From an uncultured Anaerolineae bacterium (GTDB lineage: Bacteria; Chloroflexota; Anaerolineae; Anaerolineales; Villigracilaceae): a DNA stretch of 35,632 nucleotides. A program made the translations under genes and the position numbers. The stretch covers positions 1-35,632 of the forward strand of contig CAILYI010000045.1 in assembly GCA_903838415.1 (NCBI GenBank), written 5' to 3'. Numbering within the stretch: the stretch's first letter is position 1; each line of letters opens with the position of its first letter. A model generated the notes under the pieces. That model was given only the letters and a program-made list of their open reading frames with translations. It was not told the origin of the DNA and did not search any database. Shown here in pieces: positions 32,768 to 35,632 of the stretch.

Positions 32768-33589
32768 ATGACTGATACCAAACAAAAAGTACGCGAGTTT
32801 TATGACGAAATCGGCTGGCAGCAGGAAGCGGACGGGAACTACCAGAACGCCCGTTACGAGGACCTGCGTCCCGTTTCGGCGGAATATATCCACAAAACGC
32901 GCCTGCGCGTTAACGATGGGCTGATTCCGACCGGGAAATTTCTGCTGGATGCCGGTTCCGGCCCGGTGCAGTATGACGATTACCTGACGTATTCCAAGGG
33001 CTACGAGAAGCGCGTCTGCCTGGATATTTCGATCCAGGCTTTGCGCGAAGCCCGCGAACGGATTGGCGCCCACGGTTTATTCGTGGTCGGCGACCTGGCG
33101 AATTTGCCCTTTAAAGAAGATGCTTTCGATGGCGAAGTCTCGATGCACGCCATCCATCACCTGGCTGTGGATGAACATCCGCGTGCGTATGGCGAGTTGT
33201 ACCGCGTGCTCAAACCTGGTCGGACAGCTGCCATTGTCAATGGTTGGCATGAACCGCTGCTGAGCCGCCTGGCCGAGCCGCTGATTGGCTTGATGCGCCG
33301 CCTTTCAGGCAAATCCGCCAAGAAAAAGAAGGATTGGCTGAACGAGGATGCTCCCGAGGGAACTTTTGTCCGCAAGATGACGCCGGAATGGCTCAAGCGC
33401 GAAATTGGGAGCAAGATGCCCATCGAAATCCGTCCATGGCGCAGCATGAGTACGCGCTTACTGCGCTGGTTTATCCATCCCAAACTGGGCGGCAAGTTGT
33501 TTTTGAAATTTGTTTTCTGGCTCGAAGGCATTTCCCCAAAGTTTTTCGCGGAAAACGGGCAGTATCCGTTGATAGTGATAAAGAAATAG
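32768..33589 (+). CDS. SAM-dependent methyltransferase (class I)
   Basis: A 273-residue protein. Motif I LLDAGSGP is at 59-66, the acidic end of strand 2 is LDIS (85-88), motif II region GDLANLPFKEDAFDGEVSMH (108-127), and LYRVLKPGRTAAIVNGW follows, all in Rossmann-type order. The acceptor is not evident; a sugar in the polymer is likely because of the location. The C-terminal 90 residues are basic and may bind the membrane. ATG 32768 is preferred over an open frame starting at 32723 in the repeat. Confidence 0.82.
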   Translation: MTDTKQKVREFYDEIGWQQEADGNYQNARYEDLRPVSAEYIHKTRLRVNDGLIPTGKFLLDAGSGPVQYDDYLTYSKGYEKRVCLDISIQALREARERIGAHGLFVVGDLANLPFKEDAFDGEVSMHAIHHLAVDEHPRAYGELYRVLKPGRTAAIVNGWHEPLLSRLAEPLIGLMRRLSGKSAKKKKDWLNEDAPEGTFVRKMTPEWLKREIGSKMPIEIRPWRSMSTRLLRWFIHPKLGGKLFLKFVFWLEGISPKFFAENGQYPLIVIKK

Positions 33590-33649
33590 TGAATGGTGAA
33601 CAGGAAACCTCACTCACCAATTTACCACTCACCAAGCTACCATTCATCC
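33590..33649. repeat. Second CAAYYTAC-type 8-nt repeat with inverted arm
   Basis: TGAATGGT (33590-33597) pairs exactly with ACCATTCA (33639-33646). Between them, words CAATTTAC, CACTCAC and CAAGCTAC follow with a 7-8 nt period, the same family as at 31012-31099. It is followed by GGAG (33656) and ATG 33665. Confidence 0.7.
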
Positions 33650-33664
33650 TTTACGGAGTAACTT

Positions 33665-34675
33665 ATGGACTGGACCAACAAAGTTGTACTCATCACCGGC
33701 GGCACCGGCTCGTTCGGCAAAAAATTCACAAAAATTCTGCTGGCTGAAAAGAATCCCAAGAAAATCATCATTTTCAGCCGCGACGAGCTCAAACAGCACG
33801 AAATGCGCGTGGCAGGCTACAACGACTCGCGCCTGCGCTACTTCATCGGCGACGTGCGCGACCGTGAGCGACTGGTTCGCGCCATGCATGGCGTCGACAT
33901 TGTTGTCCATGCGGCGGCGCTCAAACAGGTCCCGGCTTGCGAATACAACCCGATGGAAGCCATCAAAACCAACATTCTCGGCACCTCCAACGTGCTCGAA
34001 GCCGCCCTCGATACCGGCGTCAGCAAAGTGCTGGCCCTCAGCACCGATAAAGCTGTCAGCCCGGCCAATCTATATGGCGGAACCAAGCTCGTCGCCGAGA
34101 AACTGGTCATACAATCCAATGCTTATGCGGGCGGCCTGGCCACACGTTTTTCCTGCGTGCGCTACGGCAACGTGGTCGGTTCGCGCGGCTCGATCGTGCC
34201 GCTCTTCCTGAAGCAGCGTCAGGCTGGCAAAATCACCGTTACCGATGAACGTATGACGCGCTTCTGGCTTTCGCTCGAACAGGGCGTGCACTTCGTCATC
34301 CACTGCATCGAGCAGATGGAAGGCGGCGAGGTCTTTGTCCCGAAAATTCCCAGCACCAAAGTGATCGACCTGGCCCAGGCCATCGCCCCTGACGCCCAAA
34401 TCGACATCATCGGCATTCGCCCAGGCGAAAAACTGCACGAAGATCTGCTATCCGCCGATGAAGCCCGCCACACCATCGAACTGGAGCACATGTACGTCGT
34501 CCAGCCCGCCGAGGCCAGCTGGTTTGGCTACTCATGGAAAGACAAAGGCCAACCTGTCGCCGAGGGTTTTTCATACACCAGCGACAATAATTCCGAATGG
34601 CTTGATGTGCAAGGCATCAAAAAATATATCGCGCCTTTCGAAGAATCTTTTGCCGAAGGAAAACTCGAGGGATAA
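33665..34675 (+). CDS. pseB: PseB-type inverting UDP-GlcNAc 4,6-dehydratase
   Basis: A 336-residue short SDR of the FlaA1/PseB/WbjB class, which dehydrates UDP-GlcNAc at C4-C6 and inverts C5. NADP loop TGGTGSFGKK (11-20), SRDELKQHEMR (38-48), AALKQVP (84-90), STDKA (126-130) and Y137/K141 in YGGTK are diagnostic. Single-domain length excludes the large membrane WbpM type. With the RmlD-type reductase that follows, a UDP-L-rhamnosamine/quinovosamine type product (as WbvB-WbvR) fits better than pseudaminic acid, since no PseC is present. GGAG RBS at 33656. Confidence 0.88.
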   Translation: MDWTNKVVLITGGTGSFGKKFTKILLAEKNPKKIIIFSRDELKQHEMRVAGYNDSRLRYFIGDVRDRERLVRAMHGVDIVVHAAALKQVPACEYNPMEAIKTNILGTSNVLEAALDTGVSKVLALSTDKAVSPANLYGGTKLVAEKLVIQSNAYAGGLATRFSCVRYGNVVGSRGSIVPLFLKQRQAGKITVTDERMTRFWLSLEQGVHFVIHCIEQMEGGEVFVPKIPSTKVIDLAQAIAPDAQIDIIGIRPGEKLHEDLLSADEARHTIELEHMYVVQPAEASWFGYSWKDKGQPVAEGFSYTSDNNSEWLDVQGIKKYIAPFEESFAEGKLEG

Positions 34676-34720
34676 CGTAGGCAAGTACACACGTACCTGT
34701 CTACTTGTTTACTTGTTTAC
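34676..34720. repeat. GTAAACAA-type 8-nt repeat with inverted arm
   Basis: Right part reads CTACTTGT TTACTTGT TTAC with an 8-nt period (34701-34720). The left arm GTAGGCAAGTACAC (34678-34691) is complementary to GTCTACTTGTTTAC-like bases on the right with two mismatches. The array ends 1 nt before ATG 34722. No RBS is visible. Confidence 0.65.
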
Positions 34721-34721
34721 T

Positions 34722-35632
34722 ATGAAAATCCTTGTCACCGGCGCCAGCGGTCTTTTAGGTCTCAATCTCGCATTGATGGAGATTGGGACTCATACTATTG
34801 TGGGAGTGGATCGCAGTAAACTGGCCGGTACGCCCTTTGAGCTGGTTCAAGCGGATCTGACTCAGCCGGGAGTTGTCAACCATTTAATCGACACCGTCAA
34901 ACCCGATGCCGTCATCCACACCGCCGCCAACGCCAACGTCGACTCGTGTGAAGCTGACCCGCAGGGCGCGCGCATCTTAAACGCTGAGCTTCCCGGTATT
35001 TTTGCCGAATCCTGCGCCCGCGCTGGCGTCCGCCTGATTCACATCTCAACTGATGCGGTTTTTGACGGTACGAAGGACAGCCCATACCTCGAAAGCGACA
35101 TCCCCAACCCGCTCGGAATCTACGCCCAGACGAAGCTCGACGGCGAAAAAGCGGTTCTTTCAACCAGTCCGGATGCCATCGTGGCGCGAGTCAACTTCTT
35201 TGGTTGGAGTCTTCCGGGCACACGCTCACTCTCCGAGTTTTTTGTCAACAACTTGACAGCCGGAAAGCAATGTAACGGGTTCGCGGACGTCTTTTATTGC
35301 CCGTTATTTGTCGGGGATTTGGCGGAGACTTTGGTGCGGATGCTGGACAAAGGCCTTTCGGGACTGTATCACGTGGTCGGGTCGGAAGCGCTCAGCAAGT
35401 TTGACTTCGGGGTGCGTATCGCCCGTCAATTTGGATTTGACTCCAGCCTGGTTATCCCCAGATCCGTTGAAGAATCAGGCTTAATGGCCCGTCGTTCCCA
35501 CAACTTAAGGCTGTCTATCCACAGGTTATCCACCGATTTGGGCCAGGAAATTCCTGGTGTATCCACCGGAATTGCGAAGTTCTATACACAGGCCCAACAG
35601 GGTTATCCACAGAAAATGCGGAGTTATGCACA
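34722..35632 (+). CDS. RmlD-like sugar-nucleotide reductase, open at window edge
   Basis: Translation from ATG 34722 stays open for 303 codons to the last base. NAD(P) loop TGASGLLGLN is at residues 6-15; HISTDAVFDGT and Y134/K138 in YAQTKLDGE give the SDR triad; the tail resembles the RmlD C-terminus, so it is nearly complete. Reduces a 4-keto-6-deoxy sugar nucleotide, probably the PseB product rather than the dTDP sugar, because no RmlABC is present. The 3' end carries DnaA-box-like sequences. Confidence 0.85.
   Translation, partial: MKILVTGASGLLGLNLALMEIGTHTIVGVDRSKLAGTPFELVQADLTQPGVVNHLIDTVKPDAVIHTAANANVDSCEADPQGARILNAELPGIFAESCARAGVRLIHISTDAVFDGTKDSPYLESDIPNPLGIYAQTKLDGEKAVLSTSPDAIVARVNFFGWSLPGTRSLSEFFVNNLTAGKQCNGFADVFYCPLFVGDLAETLVRMLDKGLSGLYHVVGSEALSKFDFGVRIARQFGFDSSLVIPRSVEESGLMARRSHNLRLSIHRLSTDLGQEIPGVSTGIAKFYTQAQQGYPQKMRSYA
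35452..35632 (+). other. Cluster of seven DnaA-box-like 9-mers, candidate edge of an oriC
   Basis: On the + strand: TTATCCCCA (35452), CTATCCACA (35515), TTATCCACC (35526), GTATCCACC (35559), CTATACACA (35582), TTATCCACA (35603) and TTATGCACA (35624, ending on the last base). Two fit TTATNCACA exactly, four differ by one base, one by two. They sit in all three codon phases of the gene, so a protein repeat does not explain them. Confidence 0.6.

Overview
The window is about 35.6 kb of GC-rich, densely packed bacterial DNA. All but one gene lie on the + strand. The sequence suggests Chloroflexota, probably class Anaerolineae. This is inferred from a DUF951 protein beside an MGDG-synthase-like glycosyltransferase, a type-4 uracil-DNA glycosylase, and several large GT-C-like membrane proteins of a style I associate with that class. 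There is no rRNA gene or other phylogenetic marker, so the assignment is moderate. I saw no tRNA, rRNA, CRISPR array or transposase. No gene-free stretch exceeds 300 bases; the largest gaps are about 143 nt (479-621) and 138 nt (13048-13185).

Layout. (1) 1-4269, housekeeping: a leftward purine phosphoribosyltransferase cut by the window edge, then DUF951, an MGDG/MurG-type glycosyltransferase, tsaE, tsaB, rimI and a 4Fe-4S uracil-DNA glycosylase. From tsaE onward these are coupled by 1-4 nt overlaps. (2) 4336-13047, first surface-polysaccharide block: UDP-HexNAc 6-dehydrogenase, UDP-glucuronate epimerase-like SDR, Wzx-like flippase, GT4, two GT-C-like membrane proteins and GDP-mannose 4,6-dehydratase (gmd). 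(3) 13186-26110, a membrane-rich block behind a strong terminator: GT-C-like protein, GT2, two UPF0104/LPG-synthase-like membrane proteins, an HprK-like P-loop kinase, GT4, and three large membrane proteins, two of them paralogues. (4) 26197-35632, second polysaccharide block: an EPS-type winged-helix regulator, SDR epimerase, GDP-fucose synthase (fcl), ABC-2 exporter (Wzm/Wzt-like), KpsC/S-like capsule protein, methyltransferase, PseB-type dehydratase and an RmlD-type reductase open at the right edge.

Working together, the sugar enzymes could supply UDP-uronic acids, GDP-L-fucose and a UDP-N-acetyl-6-deoxy-L-hexosamine. GT4, GT2, KpsC-like and GT-C enzymes would assemble glycans, and Wzx-like and ABC systems would move them across the membrane. 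I see no initiating phosphoglycosyltransferase, Wzy, Wzz or WaaL.

The least expected features are non-coding. Nearly every intergenic gap in the polysaccharide blocks holds a different small palindromic or 7-8 nt periodic element, usually right before a start codon. One heptamer element sits in frame inside fcl. The last 181 bases, inside the 3' end of the RmlD-like gene, carry seven same-strand DnaA-box-like 9-mers in all three codon phases, which suggests that a replication origin lies at or beyond the right edge.
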